Below, piece after piece: positions 1 through 10,421 of a stretch of DNA of 64,000 nt. The stretch covers positions 23,471-87,470 of the forward strand of contig NZ_FOGD01000009.1 in NCBI RefSeq assembly GCF_900111115.1, read 5' to 3'. The notes under the pieces are model-generated. The model made no database searches, had not been told where the DNA came from, and was given only the letters and a program-made list of their open reading frames with translations. Origin of the DNA: Giesbergeria anulus (GTDB taxonomy: Bacteria; Pseudomonadota; Gammaproteobacteria; Burkholderiales; Burkholderiaceae_C). Made by a program: the position numbers and the translations under genes. How positions within the stretch are numbered: position 1 is the first letter of the stretch; each line of letters opens with the position of its first letter.

Positions 1-510
1 GCCACAGGATCAACCGGGGCCACTGGCGCTACCGGCTCAGGTACCACCGGGGCCACAGGATCAACCGGGGCCACTGGCGCTACTGGTTCAGGCACCACCG
101 GGGGGGCCACAGGATCAACCGGCACCACTGGGGCTACGGGTACCACTGGGGCCACAGGGTCTACTGGCACCACAGGTGCTACAGGCACGACTGGAACCAC
201 CGGAACTACAGGAACCACAGGTACGACTGGAACCACAGGCCCAACAGGAACCACCGGCACAGCCCCACCCTCGGTATTTCCACCGCCGGTATTTCCACCC
301 CAAACGCCGCCAGAAGTCTGGCCGCCCGTGTGGCCCACCCCTTGGGTGCCGCCAGTGGTCATTCCCCATGTACCGCCTGAATTGCTGACCATCGTGCCTG
401 TACCGCCACTGGAAGTTGTCCCTGCGCCAGTACATAGGCCGGTACCGGCATATGTGCCACCGCCCGCGTACATCGCCCCTGTCCTGCCGCCAAAACAAGA
501 CCGAAACTAA
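1..510 (+). CDS. Collagen-like repeat protein, 3' end only
   Basis: The window opens inside this gene; 169 codons are visible before TAA at 508-510. About the first 87 residues are Gly-X-X triplets dominated by GTT, GAT and GST, a collagen-like pattern rich in Thr instead of Pro. The rest is a Pro-rich tail (for example [16 protein letters not shown]) ending KQDRN. The triplet phase is broken in places by GSG and by a GG pair near base 105. Such proteins are usually surface-exposed filaments; that role is inferred. The start, signal peptide and true length lie outside the window. The L,D-transpeptidase gene starts within a few bases of the stop, so the two may be co-transcribed. Confidence 0.75.
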   Translation, partial: ATGSTGATGATGSGTTGATGSTGATGATGSGTTGGATGSTGTTGATGTTGATGSTGTTGATGTTGTTGTTGTTGTTGTTGPTGTTGTAPPSVFPPPVFPPQTPPEVWPPVWPTPWVPPVVIPHVPPELLTIVPVPPLEVVPAPVHRPVPAYVPPPAYIAPVLPPKQDRN

Positions 511-514
511 ACCT

Positions 515-1381
515 GTGGGCGCGCCTGTTATAGAGCACAGCAGTGCGCGGCCCCGCCGCGCCGGCAGCCATGTCGTGAGGCCTTGGCTTTTTCAGCGTTT
601 GCTTGCTGCCTTGGTAGCTGCGTTGGTGGGATGGCCGTTGACACAGGCTACCGATGCCAACGCCGCAGACCATGCCGCCCTCGCTCCCCTGTCCAGCCCC
701 ACCGCTGGGCAAGCGGGCGCAGCTTGGCTACCACCCCGGCGGGCTGACTTTGCTCACGAAACCCCCTCCCTAGAGGTACGACAGCTGGCCGACTGGATCG
801 TCGATTCCAACGACAGCCCCGCCATGCCCTTTGCGCTGGTCGATAAAAAGAATGCCAAGGTCTATGTTTTTTATGCGGATGGTCGACTACACGCCGCTGC
901 CCCAGCCTTGCTCGGTTTGGCAGTAGGCGATGACGCCGTGCCCGGCATTGGCGAGCGCAAACTATCGAGCATTCGCCCAGAAGAACGCACCACACCCGCC
1001 GGGCGCTTTGTTGCCTCACTGGCACACAACATCAAGGGACAACAAATCCTCTGGGTGGATTACCACGGTGCGGTATCCCTGCATCCTGTGGTGAAAGGCA
1101 CGCCCCAAGAGCAACGGGCGCAGCGCCTAATCAGCTCTAGCCCACTAGATAACCGCATCTCCTACGGCTGCATTAATGTGCCGGTCGATTTTTTTCATAC
1201 TGTGGTTAAACCCGCATTTACCGGCACCAACGGCGTGGTTTATGTGCTACCCGAAACCCGTCCAGCGCAGCAGGTTTTTGCCTCTTACGACGTGGATGCA
1301 CGGGCATTGGCATTATCAGTGCAGCAAGCATCCAACACACAAGCATCCTTGCAGAGCGACAACACCAGCCCTACACGCTAA
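515..1381 (+). CDS. L,D-transpeptidase (YkuD family), exported
   Basis: Probable peptidoglycan cross-linking enzyme of the periplasm. An N-terminal hydrophobic stretch (LLAALVAALVGWPL) followed by a small-residue cleavage region looks like a signal peptide. The catalytic part is in the C-terminal half: an upstream His in VSLHPV and the cysteine block ISYGCINVP, which matches the family S-x-G-C-x-[NR] pattern but has Tyr where many members have His. The start is uncertain. GTG 515 is chosen because it follows the previous stop closely; GTG 575 would also keep the signal peptide, and neither has a clear ribosome binding site. The neighbouring collagen-like gene suggests a joint cell-surface role, which is inference. 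Confidence 0.75.
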   Translation: MGAPVIEHSSARPRRAGSHVVRPWLFQRLLAALVAALVGWPLTQATDANAADHAALAPLSSPTAGQAGAAWLPPRRADFAHETPSLEVRQLADWIVDSNDSPAMPFALVDKKNAKVYVFYADGRLHAAAPALLGLAVGDDAVPGIGERKLSSIRPEERTTPAGRFVASLAHNIKGQQILWVDYHGAVSLHPVVKGTPQEQRAQRLISSSPLDNRISYGCINVPVDFFHTVVKPAFTGTNGVVYVLPETRPAQQVFASYDVDARALALSVQQASNTQASLQSDNTSPTR

Positions 1382-1401
1382 TCTTTTCTATTTTTAATGA
1401 T

Positions 1402-2550
1402 ATGAGACATATAAAAAATAAAACATTGTGCCTATGCATGATCGTCAAAAATGAATCCCATATCATTTTAGAAACACTCCAAAGCATCAAACACTATCTG
1501 GACTATTGGGTAATCTGTGACACTGGCTCCACAGACAACACCATGTCTTTAATTCAAGATTTTTTTGATCGAGAAGGCATTCCGGGCGAACTTCATGCTG
1601 AAAATTGGGTTAATTTTGGCCATAACAGAAGCCAAGTATTTGACTACGCCTACCAAAAAGCAGATTATCTCTGGGTGATTGATGCCGATGATCTTTTAGT
1701 GGGGCATATCGACATCAACCGACTGGATGCCGACTCTTATTCATTGCGATACGGTTCTGATCTAATTTACTGGCGACCCCAATTATTCAAAGGATCAGAG
1801 CACTGGAAGTACAAAGGCGTGCTACACGAATATGCGTTTTGTGTTTCAAAACCAGAAGCCAGCAAAGGATTTATTGCTGGTGACTACCACATGGTATCCA
1901 GAAGATTGGGCGCACGCAATTTGGTAGCACCAGTAGTTAAATATCTGTGCGATGCCCAAGTGCTAGAGCAAGCACTGCAACAAGAAACCGACCCCGACTT
2001 AACTACACGTTACCTTTTTTATATTGCACAAAGCTACCGCGATGCTGCACAACCTCAATTAGCCATTGAATGGTATCAAAAAAGAATTGCCGCCGGTGGC
2101 TGGCAGGAGGAAGTGTGGTATGCACAATATGAAATTGGCCTACTTTATGAAGCACTGGGTGACACCCAGAAAGCAAAGCATCATTACTTAAAGGCTTACG
2201 AATACCGACCCACCCGTGCCGAGGCTTTATACAGTGTAGGAAAAATGTGCAATTTGCACCAGCAATTTTTCCAAGCGCATATTTTTTTGAGTGCAGCATT
2301 GAAAATATCGCCACCCCCAGACTTGCTTTTTGTTTCTAAAGATGTTTATCATTATTTGATCGCATTTGAGCTTTCTATCAGTGCCTATTGGACTGGAGAC
2401 TTTCAATGGTCTGTTTTATTGTGCAATCAGTTAATCACAATGAAAGATCAAATTCCATCACATATCTTTGAACAAACAAAGAAAAATAGAGAGTTCTCGC
2501 TAGAAAAGCTCTCCTTACCAACACACAGTGCCGCTGTACATAACGATTGA
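1402..2550 (+). CDS. Family 2 glycosyltransferase with TPR repeats
   Basis: 382 residues. The N-terminus has the GT-A fold start (LCLCMIVKNESHIILETLQS) and CDTGSTDNT, followed by the metal-binding DADD motif in LWVIDADDLL near residue 95. The second half carries tetratricopeptide-like helices (RYLFYIAQSYRDAAQPQLAI and YEIGLLYEALGDTQKAKHHY). This fits SunS-like or WaaE-like transferases that add sugars to surface glycans or proteins; acceptor and sugar cannot be read from the sequence. The gene is visibly more AT-rich than its flanks, with many AAA/TTT codons, which suggests recent acquisition. It starts 20 bp after the transpeptidase stop. Confidence 0.85.
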   Translation: MRHIKNKTLCLCMIVKNESHIILETLQSIKHYLDYWVICDTGSTDNTMSLIQDFFDREGIPGELHAENWVNFGHNRSQVFDYAYQKADYLWVIDADDLLVGHIDINRLDADSYSLRYGSDLIYWRPQLFKGSEHWKYKGVLHEYAFCVSKPEASKGFIAGDYHMVSRRLGARNLVAPVVKYLCDAQVLEQALQQETDPDLTTRYLFYIAQSYRDAAQPQLAIEWYQKRIAAGGWQEEVWYAQYEIGLLYEALGDTQKAKHHYLKAYEYRPTRAEALYSVGKMCNLHQQFFQAHIFLSAALKISPPPDLLFVSKDVYHYLIAFELSISAYWTGDFQWSVLLCNQLITMKDQIPSHIFEQTKKNREFSLEKLSLPTHSAAVHND

Positions 2551-2566
2551 ACCACAGTATTAGCAA

Positions 2567-2587
2567 GCCGCGCGCTTTAGGCGCGGC
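2567..2587. terminator. Hairpin after the glycosyltransferase gene
   Basis: GCCGCGC and GCGCGGC form a perfect 7-bp GC stem around a 7-base loop, 16 bases after the stop at 2550. No T-run follows on either strand, so it may be a rho-assisted terminator or an mRNA 3' stabiliser and not a classical intrinsic terminator. Confidence 0.4.
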
Positions 2588-2696
2588 GCTATACCAAAGT
2601 CAATGGGTGGCTTTCTAGCAGTTTTTGTCGAGTGCAACTGCACCCATAGAGTTTTAGGTGGTTTTTTGTGCAGCAACGCTAGTGGAAGCTACCAAT

Positions 2697-3152
2697 TCAT
2701 TGCACGGACGGGGGCGACCTGCGGTAGAGCGGAATGCAGTATGAGACAGGGTGTGTAGAATTGAGAGAAAGATGGTGCATATCCACTCCCCAGATCATCA
2801 TTGCCTCAGCTAACAATATCGACTCACTACCCACCAAGGATTGATCTGCATCGACAATATCTAGCATGATGCGTAGCAATTTGCGTTGTAAAGTAGGGCT
2901 GCGAACATCATGCAACAATTGCACAATAGACTCCCGATCTAATTCCAACTGGTTTTTGCCAGATTGCATCAAATCCAAGCAAAACTCATGCATCACTCGG
3001 TCAAATTGGGCATCTTCAATTCCAAACTGACGGGCCAGATCACTTTGCTGGAGCAAGCGCATTTCTGCAAGATCAATTCCACCATCTGCCAAAATTGTCA
3101 ACGCGAGCAGTCGCGATACAGATTCGGGGCTATCGACTTCATAGTGACGCAT
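2697..3152 (-). CDS. Small TerB-like helical protein
   Basis: 151 residues, all-helical in appearance. The opening SVSRLLALTILADGGIDLAE and the later LLRIMLDIVDADQSLVGSE have the two acidic helix-loop-helix segments (ADGGID, ADQSL) typical of TerB/DjlA-type domains, which are thought to bind metal. No signal peptide or membrane segment is seen. The ATG at 3152 has a GGA-type ribosome binding site in AAGGAATGAAG. It stands alone, convergent with the glycosyltransferase. The TerB assignment rests on pattern only; the cellular role is unknown. Confidence 0.6.
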   Translation of the reverse strand: MRHYEVDSPESVSRLLALTILADGGIDLAEMRLLQQSDLARQFGIEDAQFDRVMHEFCLDLMQSGKNQLELDRESIVQLLHDVRSPTLQRKLLRIMLDIVDADQSLVGSESILLAEAMMIWGVDMHHLSLNSTHPVSYCIPLYRRSPPSVQ

Positions 3153-3233
3153 TCTTCATTCCTTTGTGGCTAGGGTGATAAATAACAAGTAGGGGCAGCA
3201 CAAAACTGCCAAGTTCAATCCTATAGCGATCCA

Positions 3234-5972
3234 TCAGCCCAAATTGGGCGCTAATAGGCGGCGCAGAGTCTCAATGTCCATATCCCGGCGCAGGGCCATG
3301 TCTTGCAACTGGTCTTCGCCAATTTTGCCCACACTGAAATATACGCTGTCTGGGTGGCCGATATAAAAACCGCTCACGCTGGCAGCAGGGTTCATGGCCA
3401 AGCTTTCGGTCAGGCTCATGTCGATGTCACCGCATTGCAACAGGGCAAACATGTCGGTTTTGGCGCTGTGGTCGGGGCAAGCGGGGTAGCCAGGTGCAGG
3501 GCGGATGCCCCGGTATTGCTCGGCCACCAGTTGCTCGTTGCTCAGTTGCTCGTCTTGGGCATAGCCCCACAGGTCTTGGCGTACGCGCTGGTGCAGGCAT
3601 TCGGCCAAGGCTTCGGCCAGCCGGTCGGCCAAGCTCTTGAGCAAGATGGCGGAATAATCATCGTGAGCAGCCAAGAAGTCTCGCTCTTTTTTCTCAACGC
3701 CCAAGCCAGTGGTCACGGCAAACAAGCCAGCGTAATCGGCGATGCCGCTCTCTTTAGGCGCAACAAAATCGGCCAAGCAACGGCTCGGGCGTGTCACGCC
3801 ATCCACAATGTGCTTTTCTGCCTGTTGGCGCAGGCCGTACCACGTCAGGGCTACTTGGCTGCGCGTGTCGTCGGTATAAAACTCGATATCGTCACCCACG
3901 CGGTTGGCCGGGTACAGGCCCAGCACGGCATTGGCTTGCAACCAGCGGCCTTCAACGATCTTTTTCAGCATGGCTTGGGCATCGGCAAACACCTTGCGCG
4001 CCTGCTCGCCCACCACGTCATCTTGCAAAATGGCCGGATAGGGGCCAGCCAAGTCCCACGTTTGGAAGAACGGTGTCCAGTCAATGAACGGCACCAGTTC
4101 GGCCAGATCAAAGTTTTTGAACACGCGCCGGCCCAAGGCACGCGGCACGGTGGGCTGGTAGCTGCTCCAATCGACCGAGGTGGCGTTGGCGCGGGCCTTG
4201 GCTAACGGCCACAGAGGGGTTTGCTTTTTGTTGGCGTGCTGTTGGCGCACCTTGTCGTAGTCGGTGTCCAGCTCTTGCACAAACTGCGTCACGCCATCGC
4301 CCAACAGGTTTTGTGCCACGCCCACGCTGCGCGAAGCATCAGGCACATAAACCACCGGGCCTTCGTAGTGCGGGGCAATTTTGACGGCGGTATGCACGCG
4401 GCTGGTGGTGGCACCACCAATGAGCAGCGGGATTTTTTTCACGCGGAAATGCTCGTCCTTTTGCATTTCGGCAGCCACATACTGCATCTCTTCGAGGCTA
4501 GGGGTAATCAAGCCCGACAGGCCAATGATGTCGGCCCCTTCGGCTTTGGCGCGGGCCAAAATCTCGTGGCAGGGCACCATCACGCCCATGTTCACCACTT
4601 CAAAATTGTTGCATTGCAGCACCACGGTGACGATGTTCTTGCCAATATCGTGCACATCGCCCTTCACGGTAGCCATGATGATCTTGCCCTTGGTACGCAC
4701 ATCGCGCCCGGCCAGTTGGTCTTGGCGCTTTTCTTCTTCGATGTAGGGGATGAGGTGGGCCACGGCCTGCTTCATCACGCGGGCCGATTTGACCACCTGC
4801 GGCAAAAACATTTTTCCTTGGCCAAACAAATCACCCACCACGCTCATGCCATCCATCAGCGGGCCTTCAATGACGTGCAGCGGACGCCCGCCCTTAGCCA
4901 AAATCTCGCGGTAGGCTTCTTCGGTGTCTTGGGTGATGAAGTCGGTGATGCCATGCACCAGCGCGTGGCTCAGGCGCTCGCCCACGGTTTTGGGCGCTTC
5001 GGGGGTACCGCGCCACTCTAGCTTTTTGCTCTCGTCTTTGGCACCGCTTTTGGCGGTTTCGGCCACTTCGACCAGCCGCTCACCCGCATCGGGGCGGCGG
5101 TTGAGCACCACGTCTTCGACGCGCTGGCGCAGTTCGGGGTCAAGGTCGTCATAAACGCCCACCATGCCCGCATTGACGATGCCCATGTCCATGCCCGCCT
5201 GAATGGCATGGTACAAAAACACGGTGTGGATGGCCTCGCGCACTGGGTCGTTGCCCCGGAAGCTAAAACTCACGTTGCTCACGCCACCGGAGACTTTGGC
5301 ACCGGGCAGGTGTTGCTTGATCCAGCGCGTGGCCTCGATAAAGTCCACGGCGTAGTTGTTGTGCTCTTCAATGCCGGTGGCTACGGCAAAGATATTCGGG
5401 TCAAAAATGATGTCTTCGGGGGCAAAGCCCACCTCATCGACCAAGATGCGGTAAGCGCGCTCGCAAATTTCAATTTTGCGCGCATAGGTGTCGGCTTGGC
5501 CTTTTTCGTCAAAGGCCATGACGACGGCGGCAGCGCCATAGCGGCGCACCAGCTTGGCTTGCTGCTTGAAGGCTTCTACGCCCTCTTTCATGCTGATCGA
5601 GTTGACAATGCCCTTGCCTTGCAGGCAGCGCAGACCCGCTTCAATCACCTCCCACTTGGAACTATCGACCATCACCGGCAGGCGGGCAATGTCTGGCTCC
5701 GAGGCCATCAGGTTTAAAAAGCGCACCATCGCAGCCTTGCTGTCGAGCATGGCCTCGTCCATATTCACGTCGATGATTTGTGCGCCGTTTTCGACCTGCT
5801 GGCGCGCTACAGCCAGAGCCTGTTCAAACTCGCCATTCAAAATCAAACGAGCAAAGGCTTTGGAGCCAGTGACGTTGGTGCGCTCACCAACGTTGACAAA
5901 CAGCGTGCCTTGGCCAATAGAGACAGGCTCTAGGCCAGACAGCTTCATGGGGGGGATGGTCAATTCGGACAT
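3234..5972 (-). CDS. metH2: Methionine synthase, folate/B12/reactivation half
   Basis: 912 residues, corresponding to the C-terminal two thirds of one-piece MetH. In order: a pterin-binding domain ([14 protein letters not shown] at 26-40, [10 protein letters not shown] near 66), a helical cap (about 330-410), a B12-binding domain with DVHDIG (lower-axial His441), and an AdoMet activation domain with [15 protein letters not shown] near the C-terminus. It transfers the methyl group of methyl-tetrahydrofolate through cobalamin to homocysteine held by the separate MetH1. An in-frame extension upstream to 6206 would run through the riboswitch and has no conserved sequence, so ATG 5972 is chosen. 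Regulation is visible: an SAH riboswitch lies 74 nt upstream. Confidence 0.95.
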   Translation of the reverse strand: MSELTIPPMKLSGLEPVSIGQGTLFVNVGERTNVTGSKAFARLILNGEFEQALAVARQQVENGAQIIDVNMDEAMLDSKAAMVRFLNLMASEPDIARLPVMVDSSKWEVIEAGLRCLQGKGIVNSISMKEGVEAFKQQAKLVRRYGAAAVVMAFDEKGQADTYARKIEICERAYRILVDEVGFAPEDIIFDPNIFAVATGIEEHNNYAVDFIEATRWIKQHLPGAKVSGGVSNVSFSFRGNDPVREAIHTVFLYHAIQAGMDMGIVNAGMVGVYDDLDPELRQRVEDVVLNRRPDAGERLVEVAETAKSGAKDESKKLEWRGTPEAPKTVGERLSHALVHGITDFITQDTEEAYREILAKGGRPLHVIEGPLMDGMSVVGDLFGQGKMFLPQVVKSARVMKQAVAHLIPYIEEEKRQDQLAGRDVRTKGKIIMATVKGDVHDIGKNIVTVVLQCNNFEVVNMGVMVPCHEILARAKAEGADIIGLSGLITPSLEEMQYVAAEMQKDEHFRVKKIPLLIGGATTSRVHTAVKIAPHYEGPVVYVPDASRSVGVAQNLLGDGVTQFVQELDTDYDKVRQQHANKKQTPLWPLAKARANATSVDWSSYQPTVPRALGRRVFKNFDLAELVPFIDWTPFFQTWDLAGPYPAILQDDVVGEQARKVFADAQAMLKKIVEGRWLQANAVLGLYPANRVGDDIEFYTDDTRSQVALTWYGLRQQAEKHIVDGVTRPSRCLADFVAPKESGIADYAGLFAVTTGLGVEKKERDFLAAHDDYSAILLKSLADRLAEALAECLHQRVRQDLWGYAQDEQLSNEQLVAEQYRGIRPAPGYPACPDHSAKTDMFALLQCGDIDMSLTESLAMNPAASVSGFYIGHPDSVYFSVGKIGEDQLQDMALRRDMDIETLRRLLAPNLG

Positions 5973-6046
5973 ACGTCGCACCTGTGCAATGGAACCCGGA
6001 ACAGGCGAGCGTGGTTGCCGGAGGGGGTGGGCAGTAAAAGCAGGAA

Positions 6047-6096
6047 GCCCAAGCCTGACGGCACCAAATGGCTGGCCGTTGCAACGCTCCTTGGGC
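6047..6096 (-). promoter_or_regulatory. SAH riboswitch in the metH2 leader
   Basis: Read on the minus strand, GCCCAAG pairs with CTTGGGC (P1), and inside it are the signature GGAGCGTTGCAAC, an inner ACGGC/GCCGT stem and the closing TCAGGCTTGG. This layout matches the S-adenosylhomocysteine riboswitch of beta- and gammaproteobacteria, which turns genes on when SAH accumulates and is known upstream of ahcY and methionine-cycle genes. The aptamer ends 74 nt before the metH2 start. No classic cobalamin riboswitch box is seen here. Confidence 0.85.
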
Positions 6097-6204
6097 AGGC
6101 ACGATTTTAACGGCGCAGCGCTAGCCAGAGACGCCAACAAGACAAGGGCTAGGCGAAGCAGGGACAATCGGCCTCTACCGATTTTTCTGTTTCTTGACCT
6201 GCCC

Positions 6205-7269
6205 ATGCAAGCACCCCACTACACCCGCGCTGCCCAGCTTCCTGCCCTTTTGGCCCAACGCATCGTTATTTTGGATGGCGCAATGGGCACCATGATCCAG
6301 CGCTTTAAGCTGGGCGAGGCCCAATACCGGGGCGAGGGCTACCACGGCCCTGACGCTGCGGGCGAGCGTTTTCAAGATTTTCCGCGCGACGTCAAGGGCA
6401 ACAACGAGCTGCTCTCACTCACCCGCCCGGACGTGATCCGCGACATCCACGAGCGCTATCTGGCCGCTGGGGCCGACCTGATCGAGACCAACACTTTTGG
6501 CGCTACCACCATTGCCCAAGAAGACTATGGCATGGCCGATTTGGCCTATGAGATGAATCTGCGCTCGGCGCAACTGGCCCGCGCCGCCTGCGATAAGTTC
6601 TCCACCCCCGACAAGCCGCGTTTTGTCGCCGGTGCCCTTGGCCCAACACCCAAAACCGCCAGCATCAGCCCCGATGTGAACGACCCCGGCGCACGCAATG
6701 TTGATTTTGAGCAGTTGCGCGCGGCCTATCATGCGCAAACGCTGGCGCTGATCGAAGGCGGTGCCGATGTGTTGCTGGTAGAAACCATTTTTGACACCCT
6801 CAACGCCAAAGCGGCGCTGTTTGCGATTGAAGAAGTGTTTGAGCAAACCGGCGAGCGCTTGCCGCTCATCATCAGTGGCACCGTGACCGATGCCTCTGGG
6901 CGCATTTTGTCGGGCCAAACCGTGACGGCGTTTTGGCACAGCGTGCGCCATGCCCAGCCACTGGCGGTCGGCTTGAACTGCGCCTTGGGGGCGGCACTGA
7001 TGCGCCCCTACATCCAAGAACTGAACCGCGCTGCGCCCGATACTTTTATCAGTTGCTACCCCAATGCGGGCCTGCCCAACCCGATGAGCGATACCGGCTT
7101 TGACGAGACCCCCGAAGTGACCAGCCGCCTCGTGCATGAGTTTGCCGCCGAGGGGCTGGTGAATATCGTCGGCGGTTGCTGCGGCACCACACCCGACCAT
7201 ATCGGCGCTATTGCCCAAGCCGTGGCCCAAGTGCCCACGCGCAAGATGTTCTACCCAGCGCAAGCCTAA
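6205..7269 (+). CDS. metH1: Methionine synthase, homocysteine-binding half
   Basis: 354 residues, equal to the N-terminal homocysteine S-methyltransferase module of MetH. It opens with [13 protein letters not shown] and contains [17 protein letters not shown]. The three zinc-binding cysteines are in GLNCALG and [10 protein letters not shown] near the C-terminus. It should bind Zn and homocysteine and accept the methyl group from the cobalamin of MetH2. The ATG at 6205 is set by family alignment; the frame is open far upstream but without family sequence. It is divergent from metH2, with 232 bp between start codons, and shows no riboswitch of its own. Confidence 0.95.
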   Translation: MQAPHYTRAAQLPALLAQRIVILDGAMGTMIQRFKLGEAQYRGEGYHGPDAAGERFQDFPRDVKGNNELLSLTRPDVIRDIHERYLAAGADLIETNTFGATTIAQEDYGMADLAYEMNLRSAQLARAACDKFSTPDKPRFVAGALGPTPKTASISPDVNDPGARNVDFEQLRAAYHAQTLALIEGGADVLLVETIFDTLNAKAALFAIEEVFEQTGERLPLIISGTVTDASGRILSGQTVTAFWHSVRHAQPLAVGLNCALGAALMRPYIQELNRAAPDTFISCYPNAGLPNPMSDTGFDETPEVTSRLVHEFAAEGLVNIVGGCCGTTPDHIGAIAQAVAQVPTRKMFYPAQA

Positions 7270-7355
7270 AGCGCTGCGGCAGCACACCCAAACTGTGCAA
7301 CCAAGGGCCACGCTGCCTATACTGAAAACCTCGGTGTAATTTTCGGGGGTCTTTT

Positions 7356-8189
7356 ATGCAGCGTCGCCAAAGTTTGGCTTGGTTGGGTGCCAGTCTGTGG
7401 GCTGGAGGGGCTTCTGTGGCCCACGCCTATCGCCCGGCCCCAGTGCAGTACCGCAATGCCCTGCCCGCAGCCCAAGGCCAATGGCTGGAGGTGGAGGTGC
7501 TGGGCGGCCAGCGCCGCCGCCAAAATTTGCCGATTTTTCAGCACCGGCGGCGCTGGTACGTGGGCGGCGAGCACGGCCAGCCTTACCAATTGCTGCTGCG
7601 CAACACCAGCAATCGGCGCGTGCTGGTGGTGATCTCAGTGGATGGGGTCAATGTGCTCACCGGCGAGCCTGCCGCCCCGGAGCAAACCGGCTACATCATC
7701 AACCCCCAAGATACGGTGCAGATTGAGGGCTGGCGCAAATCATTAGACACGGTAGCGCAGTTTATTTTTACCCCCCCCGACGATTCTTATGCCGAGCGCA
7801 CCGGCCAAGGCGGCAACACTGGAGTGCTGGGCTTTGCCGTATTTGAAGAAGCCGCACCGCCCCCCCGACCACCGGGCTATCGGCGGCAAGAGTACGAGAG
7901 CGCCAAAGGGGCACCCAGGGCACCGGCACCCGCTGGGGCTGCTGCCGAAAGCCGCTCGGATATGGGCACTGGGCATGGGCAAGAGATGCCTTCTTCGGTG
8001 CGCGAGGTGCAGTTCCGGCGCGCCAGCCCACGCCCGGCAGAGACCTTGCAGATTCACTATGCCAGCTTGGCCCAGCTAGAGCGCCAACGCATTGCACAGC
8101 GCGGTGGCTGGCAGCAGCGCCCAGAGCAAGAGCCTGACCCTTTTCCGGGCGAGCGGCGTTTTGTGCCCGACCCACCCCCTTGGCGCTAA
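7356..8189 (+). CDS. Exported protein of unknown function
   Basis: 277 residues with a short signal peptide (WLGASLWAGGASVAHA) preceded by RR, so export by Sec or possibly Tat. The central part, about 35-165, looks like a beta-rich domain (YQLLLRNTSNRRVLVVISVD, GYIINPQDTVQIEGWRKS). The C-terminal third is low-complexity and rich in Pro, Arg and Ala. No catalytic motif is recognised. The GGGGG ribosome binding site is about 8 bases before ATG 7356. It is convergent with the regulator gene and ends 3 bp from it. Confidence 0.7.
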   Translation: MQRRQSLAWLGASLWAGGASVAHAYRPAPVQYRNALPAAQGQWLEVEVLGGQRRRQNLPIFQHRRRWYVGGEHGQPYQLLLRNTSNRRVLVVISVDGVNVLTGEPAAPEQTGYIINPQDTVQIEGWRKSLDTVAQFIFTPPDDSYAERTGQGGNTGVLGFAVFEEAAPPPRPPGYRRQEYESAKGAPRAPAPAGAAAESRSDMGTGHGQEMPSSVREVQFRRASPRPAETLQIHYASLAQLERQRIAQRGGWQQRPEQEPDPFPGERRFVPDPPPWR

Positions 8190-8192
8190 ACC

Positions 8193-10133
8193 TTAATGCG
8201 GGCGCAAGCGCCGGTACAGCGTCTGGCGGCTGATCCCCAATTGCCTTGCCGCCGCCGACACATTGCCCCGGTGCGCCTGCAAGGCTTGGTCAATGGCTTG
8301 CTGCGACAACGCTTGCCAACTCACCGCCGCTACTGCAGCCGACGAGGGCGTGGTGGTGCTGGCAGCCTCTGGGCTGTGGGTTGGCTTGTGGGCTGGTGCA
8401 AGGCTGGGCCACAGATCATCTGGCATGTGCGTCCAAGAGATGCACTGCTCGTGCGGCTCCAGCAGCGCCACGGCGGTGCGCAGCACATTGCTGTATTGGC
8501 GCAAATTGCCGGGCCAGTCGTAGCGGGCCAGCGCCTGCATCAGGGCTGGGTCTAGGTGCAGGCCCGGCGGGCCATCGAGTTGGGCGAGCAGCCGCTGCGT
8601 TAAGGTATGCAAGTCGGTGCGCTCGCGCAGTGCCGGCAGTTGCACCGTCAGTCCATTGATGCGGTAATACAAATCGCTACGAAAACGCCCTTGCTCTACC
8701 GCAGCACGCAGCGGCTGGTGCGTAGCGCAAATGAGCCAAAAATCTACCGCCACCGGCTCGCCACAGCCCAGTGGCGTGACTTGGCGCTCTTGCAACACGC
8801 GCAGCAGCCGGGTTTGCAAAGACAGGGGCATATCGCCAATCTCGTCCAAAAACACCGTGCCGCCGTGGGCTTGGCGCAGCCGCCCCGGTGAGCCTTGTTT
8901 GCGCGCCCCAGTAAAAGCCCCCGGTGCATAGCCAAACAGTTCGGATTCAATCAAATGTTCGGGCAGGGCAGCGCAGTTGATCGCCACAAAAGGCGCAGCC
9001 CGCCGGGGCGAAGCCTCATGCACTGCTTTGGCAAATAGCTCTTTGCCCACGCCAGACTCGCCCAACACCAGCAACGGGATGGATTTGGCCGCCATGCGCC
9101 GCGCCTTGTCGGCAGCACTGCGCCAGCGTGCATCGCCGGTGTCTAGCTCGGCCAAAGCATCCATAGCGGGTGCCGGTGCCGGGGCACTGACCGGAATGGG
9201 CCCGCTGGCACGGGGCTGAACATGGGCATAGAGTAGTTGTCCGGCCACGGTGCGCAGCAGCAAGGTGCCGCCAGCACGCTGGCGGGCATGGCCTTGCACC
9301 TGTGGCAGCGGCGTATCAAAGCATTGCGCCCATTGCGTGCTACGGATGTTGTTGGCATGCAAGCCCAGCCACTGCAAGGCAGGACGGTTGGCCCCCACCA
9401 GCCAACCATCGTCAGACAGCGCCACCACCCCTTGGGCAATGGTGCCCAGCCCCTCGGCTTGCGTATGCAGTTGCAACACCGTGTGGTGCTGGCAACTCGA
9501 CAGCAGCAGGCTGTTCTCGATCATGCGGGCCGCTGTGGAGACCAGCCCCAAGGTGTGCGGGTGGCGGCTGCGGTGATCACCAGAAATATCCAAAATGCCC
9601 ACCAACTCTCCGGTGGCCGAAAGAATCGGGGCCGCAGCACAGGTCAGAAAGCCGTTGCGCTCCAGATAGTGCTCGGCACCATGCACCTCAATGCCATCCA
9701 CCTCAGCCAAGGCAGTGCCGATGGCGTTAGTGCCACGCTGGCTTTCGTGCCACGAGGCACCGCACGCCAAGGCCACCCGCTCGGCCTTGCTTAAAAAGTC
9801 CAGATCGCCCAAGGTGTGCATCAGCACGCCTTGGCTATCGGCCAAGATGACCATGCTGTGGCTCTGGCGCACTTGGGCAAACAGGTATTCCATGATCGGC
9901 AGGGAGTGGCGAATCAGGCCGTGGTTTTGCACACGCATCTGTTGCAAGCCGTGCTGTGGCAAAGGGTCGGCCCCGGCAGCGCCGCCCAAAGGTTGCAGGC
10001 CCGCAGAGAAACTGCGCTGCCAAGAGCGGGCCAGACGCGCATCAAGCACATCGGGCGGCTGGCCGCCGCTCTCCAACAGTTGGTGCCGGGCTTGGTGCAG
10101 CAAGGTAGCGGGCAAAAGGGGCTGGGCGCGCAT
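8193..10133 (-). CDS. AcoR-type sigma-54-dependent activator
   Basis: 646 residues. The N-terminal part is a GAF-like sensor ([20 protein letters not shown], with [19 protein letters not shown]). Next is a complete AAA+ domain: Walker A GESGVGKE, the sigma-54 contact loop GAFTGA, and Walker B VFLDEIGD. The C-terminal Fis-type helix-turn-helix is [20 protein letters not shown]. This matches AcoR/EatR regulators, which switch on aldehyde or acetoin catabolism genes with sigma-54 RNA polymerase. ATG 10133 has GGAG 6 bases upstream; longer in-frame readings to 10412 enter the intergenic control region. Its probable target is the divergent aldehyde dehydrogenase gene. Confidence 0.92.
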   Translation of the reverse strand: MRAQPLLPATLLHQARHQLLESGGQPPDVLDARLARSWQRSFSAGLQPLGGAAGADPLPQHGLQQMRVQNHGLIRHSLPIMEYLFAQVRQSHSMVILADSQGVLMHTLGDLDFLSKAERVALACGASWHESQRGTNAIGTALAEVDGIEVHGAEHYLERNGFLTCAAAPILSATGELVGILDISGDHRSRHPHTLGLVSTAARMIENSLLLSSCQHHTVLQLHTQAEGLGTIAQGVVALSDDGWLVGANRPALQWLGLHANNIRSTQWAQCFDTPLPQVQGHARQRAGGTLLLRTVAGQLLYAHVQPRASGPIPVSAPAPAPAMDALAELDTGDARWRSAADKARRMAAKSIPLLVLGESGVGKELFAKAVHEASPRRAAPFVAINCAALPEHLIESELFGYAPGAFTGARKQGSPGRLRQAHGGTVFLDEIGDMPLSLQTRLLRVLQERQVTPLGCGEPVAVDFWLICATHQPLRAAVEQGRFRSDLYYRINGLTVQLPALRERTDLHTLTQRLLAQLDGPPGLHLDPALMQALARYDWPGNLRQYSNVLRTAVALLEPHEQCISWTHMPDDLWPSLAPAHKPTHSPEAASTTTPSSAAVAAVSWQALSQQAIDQALQAHRGNVSAAARQLGISRQTLYRRLRPH

Positions 10134-10230
10134 AGATGTCTCCAGTGGCAGATGGGGGCTGCGGCTGTGGTTATTGCGCCAGTGTATCGGGCACACCAAC
10201 CCCTGTGCATCTCGGAAACACCCCCCTGCG

Positions 10231-10259
10231 GACAGGTGTTCCAAAATGGAACACCTGTC
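10231..10259. promoter_or_regulatory. Perfect 13-bp palindrome, likely activator site
   Basis: GACAGGTGTTCCA and its exact reverse complement TGGAACACCTGTC flank AAA. It sits between the divergent regulator and dehydrogenase genes, about 160 bp upstream of the -24/-12 promoter, the normal distance for a sigma-54 upstream activating sequence that works through DNA looping. TGTTCC-N-GGAACA-like sites are typical for this activator class. Confidence 0.8.
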
Positions 10260-10406
10260 ACCGTACCAACGCGGACAACCCAGCCACAGCGGGCCACACA
10301 CCAACGCCCAGCACCGCCAGAAAAGCCAGCCCGCAGGCCCCCATACGGCCCGTGGCATGGGGGAATACCCGTGGTTTTGCCCCCTTTCTGCGGCGGCAGC
10401 GCACAC

Positions 10407-10421
10407 TGGCACAGGTCTTGC
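10407..10421 (+). promoter_or_regulatory. Sigma-54 (-24/-12) promoter
   Basis: TGGCAC-AGGTC-TTGC matches the sigma-54 consensus TGGCAC-N5-TTGC at every fixed position. Transcription should start near 10433 and give a leader of about 56 nt to the dehydrogenase ATG. The adjacent AcoR-type activator with an intact GAFTGA loop supports the call. Confidence 0.88.

Noticed and set aside
3303-5717. Long plus-strand open frames opposite metH2
   Set aside because: They are antisense shadows of a GC-rich gene; their translations are His/Gly-rich without family patterns, while metH2 has all catalytic motifs.
5973-6204. Cobalamin riboswitch for metH
   Set aside because: No GCCACTG-type B12 box is visible; the conserved bases fit the SAH aptamer instead.
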